This document shows, one piece after another, positions 12,870-23,839 of a DNA stretch of 64,000 bases. The stretch is from Ignelater luminosus (Eukaryota; Arthropoda; Insecta; Coleoptera; Elateridae): assembly GCA_011009095.1 (NCBI GenBank), contig VTPC01090691.1, forward strand, positions 114,142-178,141. The letters are read 5' to 3'. Each line of letters starts with the position of its first letter. The first letter of the stretch is position 1. The notes under the pieces are model-generated. The model searched no databases. It was given only the letters and a program-made list of their open reading frames with translations, and was not told where the DNA came from. The position numbers and the translations under genes are program-made.

Positions 12870-13145
12870 AAACCATAAGCTTAGAAATTCAGAAGAAGAA
12901 ATAAAGCTGGATAGGCCACAAATTGAGGAAGCAGATGGGACGGTAAAGAAAGCAGCGCTAAACTGGAACTCCCAAGGGGCGGGAAGGTAGAATTGGACAA
13001 GGAAGGCTTGGAAGAGAACAGTTGAGCCAGAGGTACCGAGGATAGGAAAGACATGGAGTGAAGTAAAAAGGCTGGCGCTGGATAGAAAAGAATGGAGGCT
13101 TTTTGTTTCGGCCTTATATTTCAACCCTGGAAACAAAAGGTACTA
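12870..13145 (+). pseudogene. LINE ORF C-terminal region fragment
   Basis: In the three forward frames pieces of the usual C-terminus can be read: SWIGHKLRK, ALNWNSQGAGR (family ALxWNPQGKR), a short match to the RGRPxxTWKR stretch around 12,985-13,020, and near the end WIEKNGGF followed in another frame by STLETKGTKPSK, near the position where intact copies finish. The order is right but the frame shifts several times. The jump from the first catalytic motif near 12,690 to this tail, with only a short hydrophobic LSLTLFLLLVLGSVM piece between, shows an internal deletion of the polymerase core. Confidence 0.7.
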
Positions 13146-13162
13146 AGCCAAGTAAGTCAATC

Positions 13163-13472
13163 ACAGAGAAATTCAGTGACTTTTAAAAATCGATTAAAGA
13201 AAATTGCAATTTATAAACGGTGCAAACGTTGATCAGATAACATCTGTCAACATTTACTCACGTACATATACATACAGCCAGAAACCTAAGTCCAAGTATA
13301 TTCAATTACTATTTAGCAACAGAGGTAAATGGTAGCAAGTCAAGGCCTGCCTTGCTTGCAGGGCGTTAATATTCTTCAAATATCAACAGCAAAGCTTACT
13401 TTTTATTGCAACTGGGTAACTGATCAGTTATAGGGTAATCAGAGATTAAAATGAGGTAAAATATAGAAACGG
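13163..13472 (+). repeat. Right copy of 310-330 bp direct repeat flanking a LINE
   Basis: Direct-orientation partner of 11,253-11,582. It starts within a few bases of the LINE's 3' end. By eye the copies agree at roughly nine of ten positions outside the indels, so the duplication is old but clear. Confidence 0.85.
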
Positions 13473-16400
13473 AGATCGCGAGTCAATGGATGTGAAGATA
13501 GCATACCCTAAACTTTCAGTGACTAAATTATCATCATTAAGAGACGAAAATTGAAGGAATTTATAAAAAAGTTTGCTAATAGCGTATTATAGAAACAAAA
13601 GAATGTTATAGCAGTAAATACAGTTGTGGCCAAAAATTTTCTCATTTCACCATCCTCGTTCGGTGTCGGTTTCGTATTTTGTCCACTGGAGGTAACTTCA
13701 GATTTTCTCGCACTTTCACCTTCCACCAAGCGACATTAAAAAGCTTCTAACCTAGAAGTCTTAGAGTAAAATTAACTGTTAGTAAGAAAAACTTCATCAA
13801 TTACAAAAGTAAACCAAACCGACAAGTTTGGGTAATTCTAAAAGTCCGGGTAGTTTAAACGGCTACAAACGAAGACAAACACAAAAATGATTAGCGATTT
13901 CCCCTATCAGAGTCCTTCTTGCAATAGAGAAAAAATTCACTTTTATAAGTCAAATTGAGAGAAATTATTCATACCTTCTGCGATAAAATAACGCTTTCAG
14001 TAACAACCATCAAACCGACAAAAAATTGGTTCAAAATCAAGAAAACACATTTTATGCTTTGATTTCATTAAAGTCCTAATCTAGATTTTATTATAAAATC
14101 TTCTACTTAAGAGCGAACACAGAGATCTTATTTGGAGATATTTTAGCGAAATTTCATGTGGATTCCATTCCCAGTTCATCCAGGTGAGCCTGCTACTCTG
14201 ATTACTTTTTGTCGACTCCAGGGAACTCCCTGTAGTCTGGGTTCACTCTTGGTTGAGACCGTAGGCACCCGACTGTACTATCATTTTTCCTTAGCACTGA
14301 CCGATGCACGTCCATGGCATTGACTACTACCCTTGGGTACACGCCTTACCGAATGCATACCGGAGAATGGGGTTAATAGATATCCAGTTCACAGAACCTT
14401 GCTGCGACCACCATCTCAAACAAACGTCTTCTGTCTTCTGCTATTAATTGCACTTACTAAGTAAAGCTCAGAACTCGGAAATTAAAAAAACACTGAAACT
14501 TCGTTTGGGTGTAGACGGAGGAGTGACATTCCTTAATAACAAATTCGGCTTCTGTTGCTACCCAGATTTGGTTTTAAGGAGTGAAACATCCTTTGATTTC
14601 CTACACTTTTTATTCGAGACTTTTTTCGTAGAGTCGATATTTCTGAAGTTACAGCATGTCAAGTACTTTAAAAGGGGTTTTTAAGAATCTCGTTAGCAGT
14701 AGATCACATCCAGAAAACACCTACTATCAGTCACGTAGAGCACAAGATTTCCTACAAATTTCATACTAAACTCTTTTCCGTAGGGTTAATAGTTTAAGAT
14801 CTATAGCACGGTAAATGTCGTCGTAACATGTACAAGATTGGCAAAGAAATAGAGCTTGGAAGAAATACCATACAGCAAATGCATATCTACACTAATAGAA
14901 TACGCCATAATAATTTAGTAATACATGCAAGAAACATGTAGTGTTACCTTTTAGTATAGTATGCTACCACATCACATCACACTGGGGGTAGAGTTGCAGG
15001 GGCATTTTTTATGTGGTATCCATATTAATCCTACTCCAAACACTAAAAGAATATTTTCAATGAAAAGAAATTTTAGGAATAGGGGCAAAGAAATTTTTTG
15101 TTTGAACGAATATTACTTATTATTAAAAAGATTCAATGTTAGAATCGATAAAAGAGCGTGTAACGTTCAGTTTTTGTTTCCGTTACATGTGTGATATGTA
15201 ATTTGCGCATTCGGTGTGTTCTTGTATTTTGTTTTGTAGTTTTCTCTTATTGAAGAGGTTTTTGTAATAGTTGTGAGTTCACACTGATAGGTTGATCACT
15301 TTTTTGTAGTTTCTTTAATTTTAAAATCAATTTAGAGTTGACGAACTTTTCTATTTTATTTATTATAGCAAGCCGGACACAGGGTATAATTCTTCAAGCA
15401 TTTAATTTTTATTAATGCAGTTTTTCTAAACTCTCTAGTTAATTTACTTCCATATAGGTCTAGTTAGCAATTTGATAAGGGTTCGTTTTCATCTTATTAC
15501 GAGTTAGTGTTTTTAATTTAGATTTCTCCTTTGATTATTATGTTTTCACTTTCTCTTTGTTTGGTGTATGATATTCAGATACGGTATATGGTACATGCTA
15601 GTTCTTACTTCTTCATTATCAAAGGTAGCCATGTGTGATTGATTTTTTGTTTTTAGTTTAGCCAAAATAAATTGAAGTTGGAATTCCTATACCAGCTCAT
15701 TTATAAACTTATTTGGTTTCATTTAACTTTAATTGTAATTTACAGTTACGTCCTCGTCGGGGTGTTGAAACTTATTGACTTTTATCTAATATTACTGCTT
15801 GGTCTTGTTGCTGGGTTATCAGAAATTTCATCTCCAGATCGATTATTTAAAAATTTAACTTTCGGGAACCGGGATATTTCCGTTGGAGCGCGTTCGCTTC
15901 GTGCAGGGAAGACTTCTTGTAGGCAGGTTTGCTGCCGATATTTATGACAGGGGTGCATTCAGTTTCTGAGTTTTGTGACAAACCTCAATCCAACAAGCAG
16001 CACAAACTCCAGGAATGTTAGCAGAAATCAACGAAAAAATCTTTCGTCGTAAAAACTTCAAAATTCATTTTGATAAAAACAATTCTTTATTGTGTATTGG
16101 ATAGTGTAGTCAAGTTATCATCAATTGGCCTAGTCAGCAGAAAAGTCTTCTAGTTCTCAGAGTTTCTCACTTACTTCCTTTCCAGAAACTTTCAACACGA
16201 CGATACAACATTTACAAAGAGTATGAAGCTAAAAAGTCGTATGGAGAAAGCTCTTTGTTATTCTCAATGGAATTATTAGTACAGATAATGGTGACTCTTG
16301 GAACCCAATGTGCTCAAAATACTTACTAAAGTGACAATTTGGAAAATACGTATTTAAGTAAATAATTTCTTACGAGTCGGTTATTATTCTTTTTGGTTGC

Positions 16401-17632
16401 AAACCTGGTTTTCCAAAAACAAACAGTTGCTCACTCATTAATTGTTTTATGCTCTTGGATAGTCACAAGATTTATTTTGAAAGTTTAAGCCATCTCAGAT
16501 CTTTTTGATATCATCTCAATTTTCATTAGGGAGGGCATTCAGGATAGACAAGTTTGTACAGAAATTCATCAAAGAAAGAGCGAGTTAACCGAGTTAATAC
16601 TCCAAGGTGTCTATAAATTCCATAAACCTTAATAAGATGAAAAAGATAAAGATAAAAGAAGACGAAAAAGGTTCAACTTGTCAGGTTCTTAAACACCATA
16701 CTCATAAAATTCAGAATGTGTTGTGATATCCAGGTTTAAATTTTAAATTTCGCGCGTTAGAAAAAAAATAGGTTACCATCACTGCATCTTTGAAATGTTT
16801 GGAAAGAGTGGGATGTGGTTGGCGATAGGAAGGGATGCTGGGGGTTGTGGGAGAAACACGCGCTCTCTTTAGTTGTGGCTACCAAAGGGGTGAGATGGAT
16901 CCGGAGACTGTAAAATTACTTTCCTCTTGATGTAAAATACATTTTTGATTTTTATTGAAAAATACCATGTTAAGGGTGAAGTGAACTCAATTACCTATTT
17001 TGATTTTTTGTTTTATATTTGTTATGACGCTGAGGTAGACGAGATTTAAACAGATATTAAAATTTGCTTGTAAGAAGCCACGTGGCTTTCTTGGTGTTTA
17101 TGTAACAATCGTGCATCTAATGTAAAGACTTGTAATGTTTATTCAACTGTTTTGTGTTATTAATGCAGGCAATTTGAATGTTTTAAGATCATCATATTTC
17201 ACTAAATATATTTTTCTTTGTTGCAATTGAGAAACGAAATTAAGAAAGCTTTTGTATTGTATGCATTTATCTTGTGATCACTGATAAAGTTTAAAGAATA
17301 ATGGAATTTAGTTTGGAATTCAAATGTACTAAATATTACAAAACAACATACTAGACGATTAGATTTATTTTCATACACTAGCATTTGTTAACATGGATGT
17401 TCTGATACTCAACTGGGACATGTGAGCACCAGTAAATATTATAAAACACGCATGAATTTAATGGTCGATGGCTCTCTTTATTAAAGTGTGAACTGCCTTG
17501 GTGTTATCTTCACATTTTCATTCGTGGTGGCAGTCTACATTCTACATTGTTTTTGTGTGTTTATTTGTTATAAATGTTTTCTCTTGCAGCATTTCCCACC
17601 CTTGGGTAGCAGTTATTATTATGTACTATTTG
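13473..17632. other. AT-rich stretch without recognisable genes
   Basis: I find no domain in the open frames here, the longest being 60-91 codons. A patch at about 14,150-14,460 has more balanced composition than its surroundings and could be a transposon remnant, but neither strand gives a motif I can name. Another small patch, 15,830-15,960, is similar. The rest is T-rich or A-rich unique-looking DNA. Confidence 0.45.
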
Positions 17633-17662
17633 ACCCGAAGCACTATCTTAATAGTTCCGGGT
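17633..17662. repeat. Hairpin 1 of a tandem hairpin pair
   Basis: The outer arms ACCCG (17,633-17,637) and CGGGT (17,658-17,662) are perfect complements. The inner arms ACTAT and ATAGT also pair around a short CTTA loop. The adjacent copy at 17,689-17,718 keeps the fold with changed bases. Confidence 0.55.
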
Positions 17663-17688
17663 GTTTTATTTATTATGTTTTATTTGTG

Positions 17689-17718
17689 GCACGAAGCACT
17701 ATCTTAATAGTTCCGTGC
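17689..17718. repeat. Hairpin 2 of a tandem hairpin pair
   Basis: Same layout as the first hairpin 56 bp upstream, but the outer arms are GCACG and CGTGC. Two of the five outer base pairs differ between copies and both differ on both sides, so pairing is preserved. The A/T-rich spacer after each hairpin is also similar, so the pair arose by tandem duplication of about 56 bp. Confidence 0.55.
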
Positions 17719-17759
17719 TTTTGTTTATATATTTATTGCGGGGAATGATAGACTGTTCA

Positions 17760-20700
17760 CAATTTTTGGCTACGGCCGAAGACTAAGGAGCTATTGTAAT
17801 AGAGTACGGTCTCTTCCCTTTGTCTTTGCTAACATACTCTTCAGTTTCGTTTGATGATGAGTGCTATAAGTACATATCCGAGTAATGGAGAGAGCAGGAC
17901 TAGTTTAATTTAAGTTGCAACAAGTGAATTTGAAATGTGCATTATGTTGTGTGTTCCGAACATTCATTTTATCATTTATTTATCTCTGAATTTCACCAAG
18001 TTCTTATGAAATGAACTTATACAACTTATCGCTTATTATGTGTTTTGTCTTATTTATAATTATTTTTTGCTAAGTATTATTGGTTATGTTGGTACCATAT
18101 TATTGCTTGCTTTTATGTGACTAATTATTTTATTGAATATTGCTGTGTCAAGTTGGAACCGTTTATTTATATATTTGTGCATTAAAATTTGTACTGTTTG
18201 TTTTAAAAGAATCTGGAGGTTTCTTGCTGGTTCTTCCTCCGAACTGATACCTGAACCAGTGTGTAAAAGTTTATTCGGCCTTCACAACAACATTTAGCAT
18301 TCAATTTACAACGTTCTATTTTAACCATAATCTGTGTTTTATTTGATTTCCTGTCTTCCCCACTATCGTTAGTAACCAGTGTATCTAGTTTTAGGGAATT
18401 TTAGAAACACAACGTAGGGTAGGTAAATTGGTTTGACGATCACGATTGGCCACATTGATTCTGGGGTCTACTTTCTGTTAGATTTGGGAGGGAAATTTAA
18501 ATATTTGTCAGGATCTGGGACTTGGGATACTACAGTGTTATTAAAGAAATGATTACTATTTCCATCAGACGACCTAGTTGAAATCATTAAAGCAAACTGA
18601 GCTTGCTTTATTTTTAAGTGCTCTAGCTTATGATTGATTCTAATACAGTTGTGTTATTTCTATACTTCTATAGGATTTCATACATCTGTTCCACTTCACA
18701 TTTGTGTAGATTTTTCAATAAAGAGAAACCAACAGCTAAAGGTGCTACGTTATATAGAAAAGGATGCAGCTCTGCTCAGTAACTATTTGACAGAAATAAA
18801 TTATAAATCTTAAAATTGTACATTTTATGGCTGAGCAAATTATTTTACAAAATTAAAATATTTATCATTATCAAGTTACAATATATGTAGAAATTAGCTT
18901 AAACGATACTTACCTTTATCAAAAGTCGATAAGTAGAGGTTTGGAATTTTTTTGGTGATCTAAATAGTCAGGAGTCTCTTCGTTTAATAAAAAATATACG
19001 CAAACTTGTGTGTGAAATAAAAATAACCTTGACAACAAGAAAAAAAAAGTATTAAGTAATATTCATTTGTTGATGTAGAATACAATAAAAGTTATGCAGC
19101 CTCTGTAATCAATTATAAATTTTAAATTAATACAATCATATAAGTTGATTATAAAATTAACTACTGAAATTACAAAGCTACGATGTTGCCTAAACAAATA
19201 ACCAACTAAATAACAAAATTATATTAAATTTATTACAATAATATAAAATTATAATTAAGTTCAAATATTGTCAAAGTAAACACCATTCAGACATCAACCA
19301 CAATGTCCGTTATGTTTTATTATTGTACCTTTCTTTTTTTTTTACTTTCATTTTTATGTTGAATTAAATTTAATAATAATTATAACTGTAACAGACGTAT
19401 GCGAAATAAAAACGTACCACAGAGATCTACACATCAATAATTTTAATTAAATCGAAAACTAATTAGTGAAAAAAGAAAACAAGGAAAAAACGTCTTACTG
19501 ATTAGACATTTAAAATTAACGCTGTTTACAAATTGTGTCGCGTGATTATAAATAAATAAAGTTAATAAAAACATAAATTTGTTTAATAATTATTTTTTTA
19601 ATTGTTGTTGATGATAAATGATAATTCTCTCTGAAGGCAGTGTATAATATCATTGTTATGATTCATTTAAGATTTTTAGTTGTTTCCTCCTTTATCGGGC
19701 TAAAATAAACAGAACGAATTTAAATTAGTAAACATACATAACAAAATCTATCTTTGTGTATTCTATTATTGGATTGTTTTTTTTTTCATTGTAAGTGACG
19801 ATACTAAAATTTAATTGTTTGATAATAATTTGCGTTTTCAGAATATCACCGAAGGCAAACTTGTTCGATTGGCGCTAAATAAAAACAGTTATAATTATAT
19901 TATTTGCATTACAATTACAATTATCTTTATCAGGATTAATAAATCTTTCCTAATAGTGATGTAATTCAAATTCCGTGAGTCTTTTAGTGCATCCGGCTGT
20001 ATAAACAGAACGCACCCTTATACCTTATTTATGTAGTTGTTTGTAAAAATTCTCTAACTGTAAGTTCATCTTTCGTATCAAAATAGTTTTTTGGATTATT
20101 ACTTAAATTACATTCTTTTTTCCTATCTCATAATTAATCCACGGATTATATTGTAATATGATCGATACCATAATAAATTATTGGCTGACTCCCGTTATCA
20201 ATGATTAATACAATTTATGATATCTCACAACAATAACATTTATTTTATGATTTCTTTTCAAGTACAAATTTGATTCTGTATCAATCTAGGTTAACTAGCA
20301 ATAAACTGATCTGTATAAAAGTAGCTACTTTATATACTTCTAGCAGTGGGTAAAGTAGAATAGCAACGAACACATGTACTTGAATAAGATTTTAGTTGGA
20401 AAACGCTGTATGCAACTCGGGTGTAATGTGCCCTTTCTTAACTTGTGGAAACCTAAAATGTTCGCTATTAAGCTTATCCAACTGTACCAAACTGTTGCTA
20501 TTTACACCTTTGCTGCATAAATGACTATTTGCAGCTTCAGATATCTGAATAAATTTTATAAAAAGAGTAGAAACTGACTTTGGACTTTGGCGACATTATG
20601 CCAGTTGGTCTTTCTTGTTGTGAAATCATAAATGGTCACCCTTTTTCTGGGCACTTTTCTGCAGAAGTTTTGCAAAGTCTTAAAATTTTTTCTTCTATCG

Positions 20701-21078
20701 TTATGCAAGCTGATGATAAAAGCTTTAGGATCAATGTGTACCAAAGTACGCATGTGTCTAAGAGTACTCAGCGATGATTTTATAATATTTCCGCCATACA
20801 ATTACAAATCCAATGTCAATGCTGTAATGATGGTAAAAACAGAAACCTGCAAATTGTTTATAATTTCATCATACCGACACATTCCATGTTTCAGGTACGA
20901 TGTGATGTAATTTTTGCCGCTTTTTGTTTTAGTGTTATATAAGGTAAGAATTAACAGTTCTATTTTTTGGGTTGATTTTCATCGACGGTGGTTTTCAGAA
21001 TTTCTTTGAACACTGTAATCTTTTTCTAGATTATCTGTTAAATAGATTTAATTGAAAAAACCATGAGGTTAAATATAT
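17760..21078. other. Very AT-rich stretch without recognisable genes
   Basis: Especially from 18,800 to 20,300 the sequence is dominated by A/T runs and TAAT-type words. No domain-bearing frame, RNA gene or clear repeat family is visible. The 80-92 codon frames near 20,556-20,910 overlap on both strands and have no recognisable motif. Confidence 0.45.
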
Positions 21079-21365
21079 TGTAACGCGCCGCCGGTCGAAT
21101 GTGGCGGAGAAGTCTCGAACTGTCCAGGCGTTTCGACCGTTGAATGTGCGTGAACCTTCTAGGCTCATCGAGAGAAACAAGGAAACGAGCGGGGAGAGAG
21201 CCAGCTAGTTATGCAGTGAACAAGCTCATAATAACGAACGAAATAAATTATTCTGTACATATAGAAATAAATAAATTTAGTGAAAATAAATATTAGAAAT
21301 AAATTGAAATGGACTTAGTTTAAATAAAATTAAAAATAAACAAACGTGTTATTAAAAACATTACA
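21079..21365. mobile_element. Solo LTR of a gypsy-type retrotransposon
   Basis: The 287-bp unit starts TGTAACGCGCC and ends in ATTACA. The termini TGTAA and TTACA are the short inverted repeat typical of LTRs. The 4 bp on each side are identical (ATAT at 21,075-21,078 and at 21,366-21,369), which is the duplication length expected of Ty3/gypsy integrases. The left third is GC-rich, and the right part is A-rich with several AATAAA-like words. No internal element sequence or second LTR is adjacent, so it is best explained as a solo LTR left by LTR-LTR recombination. Confidence 0.7.
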
Positions 21366-21639
21366 ATATCAACATATACAAGAGTACGCAGTCTTGTATG
21401 TTAAAGAGTAGGCAATACTTACGGTGCGTACTGTTGTACAGATTTCTATGTGGATTGTGTACTTTAGGTTACTGGCAATTCCTAGATTTTTTAACATTTT
21501 TTAATTTAACTTTTTGTAAGCAGTGAGACACACTAAGTTTATATTATCCAATATTGTATGCAAAAATTGATTGATGTTGGTGATGTTAATGACAACGAGC
21601 TTGTCTATTTATTTTTACTCAAACTACAAAGACATCATC

Positions 21640-21771
21640 AGCAGGTACTTAAGAAAAATTGACAGAAAGCTTGTTGTCACCAAAAATTACCTAGCTGAAG
21701 CAAAACGTAAAGTTTCTGAAGGGGCCAGCAAAAGAAGTGTTGCTGTTAAGCTCGGTATTTCGGAAATGTTC
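21640..21771 (+). pseudogene. Pogo/Tigger-like transposase, N-terminal helix-turn-helix fragment
   Basis: The frame 21,571-21,834 contains NYLAEAKRKVSEGASKRSVA followed by VKLGISE. This is the pattern of the first DNA-binding helix-turn-helix of pogo/Tigger/Jerky transposases (a glycine-containing turn followed by the AxKLGIS recognition-helix start). The match ends abruptly at GISE, where the family continues with STLRKRL; from there the sequence belongs to the Penelope-like element. The rest of the transposase resumes about 2 kb downstream. The upstream residues of this frame are not conserved. Confidence 0.65.
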
Positions 21772-21774
21772 TTT

Positions 21775-23690
21775 TTCTGCGGAAATGGAGAACAATTTAT
21801 TGCGACAAAATATAGCAACAGAGTGTGGCAATAGCCCAGTTAACACTTCAAATGAAACTCCACGCTCATCAACTTTTATACAACATTTGAACACTTGGTA
21901 TAGGCCCAAAGCTAATAAATGGTTTAGAGAGCTTGAAAAGACCATAAGCAAGCTCGCGCAAAAGAAAAACCACTTAACAGTCCTCTACAAATGTTGGGAA
22001 AAGGAGATAATACCGAAAAATCGGCCAAAATTACAAAAAGGGCCAGCAAAGCATTGTTACAAGAAAGGATAAATTAACATCGTTTCTCAAAACAGAAATG
22101 CGAGCACCTTAGACACGACATCAGAAATAGTGTGATCGAAGAGGACTACACATTAATAGACTTAGCTACATCAAGAAGCTACCACAAAACCAAAGAAAGA
22201 CACAAAGATGCCCAGAAACAAAAACTGGAAAGACTGGTGGAAGAGAACAACAGAAGCACGCCAGGCAAGGTTCACGGGAAAACACGATCATCAATATATC
22301 TAGCAAGAAACTAAACGACCTCAAGAAATCAGTTCTAGATAGAGACCTAAATTACCCGGTAACACCAAGGTATATTCCGAAAATAGATTTGATAACTGCA
22401 GTTAAAGAAAGAGCCTGAAAATTAAATTTAGAGGAAGCGGAAAAATACAAATACCGGACTAGAGCTATACTGGACAAGAAGAAAAGGGTAAAGCAAAACC
22501 TTAGCAAAGAAGAGATTAGAGCGGTCAACTCACTAAAAAAAGACAGCTCGATTAAGATCCTTAATCCAACGCAATCCAAGAACTGTTACACACAGGCGAG
22601 TACAAATTACTCCCCAAAGATCCTACGCAAGCAATAGAACGACGAATATACCAAAAGCTGTTCAAACATAAAGAAAAGCTCTCGACCCAAAAGAGAAGCA
22701 AACTAACTCCGTATTATAGTAAGCAACCCCACCTGTACAGCTTGCCACAGATACACAAAGATAACATACCTTTGAGGCTGATTATGAGCTTGTAAAACTC
22801 TTTTTGTTATGAACTGGCCAGATTCCTGTTGGACATGGGGAAACGTCCCTGTCAACAGTCAGAAATACTGAAAGAATTAGAAACGTAAGTCTAGACACTA
22901 TGACGTCCTGGTTAGCTTCGATAGAGTCAGCCTATTCAGAAACGTCCCAACAGATGAGGCTCTGAATATCGTTAGAAAAAGGTTGGAAAATGACCGCACA
23001 CTGGAAGTAGGAACAAATTTAAGAGTAGACGCAATAACGGGGCTGCTTGCAATATGTATCAAGACGACGTATTTTCAATTTGATATAGCAATGGGTTCAT
23101 CACTCTCTCCAATTATGAGCAACATCTTCATACAGGAGTTTGAGCAGGAGGTGATATCTCAGTCTCAAGCAAAGCCGAGATTGTGAAAAGGTATGTCAAT
23201 GACGTCTTTGTGATATGGCCACATCGGACTGCAGGATTTAACAACTTCCTACACTTCCTCAATAATCACAGTCCTTCGATCAAATTCACAATGCAAGTGG
23301 AGTCTAAACAACAACCGTTTCAAGGAATGGGGACAAGTTCAAAACGAACGTATACAGGAAACCTACTCGCATAGATAGATATCTGCACTACGACTCCAAC
23401 CATCACAGAAGTATACAAATGAGCATCGCAAGGTGCCTTTTGATAGAGCGAAGACAATATGCTCTAAAGAAGGAAATCTGAAGAAGGAAAAGAAAAAGTG
23501 AGCTCATATCCTTAGAGACAATAGATCTCCTGATACTATAGTAGTTAACTTAATACCTGCAGCTAGCTTAACGTCTGAGAACAACCAAATCACAGAGGAC
23601 AGAATTAACACCCCAAATGAGAATCCACACTTATCAATCTTTAGACAACATGAAAACAATTTATAGAATTACGAAAAAAAAATGTACAAA
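21775..23690 (+). mobile_element. Penelope-like retroelement inserted in a pogo-like transposon
   Basis: This is the segment between the two halves of the pogo-like transposase. Its coding material is that of a Penelope-like element (PLE), a retroelement class with a telomerase-like reverse transcriptase. Segments of about 60 bp near its two ends (21,839-21,899 and 23,604-23,663) resemble each other in direct orientation at roughly 70% by eye and in the same reading frame, in line with the LTR-like terminal repeats of PLEs. The GIY-YIG endonuclease domain expected after the polymerase is not visible, so the copy appears 3'-truncated or deleted. The N-terminal part is recognisable at about 21,930-22,060 (KKNHLTVLYKCWEKEIIPKN). 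Confidence 0.7.
22690..23480 (+). pseudogene. Penelope-like reverse transcriptase, broken
   Basis: Motifs in order: LYSLPQIHKDNIPLRLI (22,735-22,785, the YGLPKIHK box), VSFDRV near 22,913 (family VSFDVVSLF), NVPTDEAL (22,945-22,968), AMGSSLSPIMSNIF (23,090-23,130), KRYVNDVFVIWPH (23,184-23,222), NNFLHFLNNHSPSIKFTMQV (23,238-23,297), and later, in another frame, DRYLHYDSNHHRS (23,372-23,410). The YVDD active site of the family reads YVND, so one catalytic Asp is lost. Frameshifts and stops occur near 22,795, 22,890, 23,185 and 23,370. The motif set is specific to Penelope-like elements and does not fit gypsy or LINE enzymes. Confidence 0.8.
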
Positions 23691-23839
23691 TAGCATGTTT
23701 ACTGAAGCTAATAATATTTAACATTCTTTCAATAAGCTAAGTAAAATGGCTGATGAAAGCTAGGTTAATGGATGTAGTAAAAGACACAATATTATATAGC
23801 GGCAATGAGGAAAATGTTCTTTGGGCAGACTAATGGGGT

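Larger units (their letters stand above)
11583..13160 (+). mobile_element. Rearranged RTE-like non-LTR retrotransposon (LINE)
   Basis: A 5'-truncated, internally deleted LINE. In order it holds the end of the APE-type endonuclease (about 11,617-11,860), the linker and N-terminal part of the reverse transcriptase (about 11,900-12,740), and the C-terminal region (about 12,870-13,145). The catalytic YADD part of the reverse transcriptase is missing between about 12,790 and 12,870. The endonuclease resembles the domain often annotated as craniofacial-development-protein-2-like, which is of RTE/BovB type; the exact clade is uncertain. Both ends abut the two copies of the 310-330 bp direct repeat. 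There is no poly-A tail, and the 3' end lies just after the protein's stop, as in RTE elements with very short 3' UTRs. Confidence 0.8.

Noticed and set aside
14150-14460. GC-richer patch, possible transposon tail
   Set aside because: Minus-strand translation gave scattered LINE-like words but no ordered motifs.
17488-17748. 86-codon hydrophobic frame that could be a membrane protein
   Set aside because: F/Y/C-rich composition comes from T-rich DNA, and the frame spans the tandem hairpins; another frame overlaps it fully.
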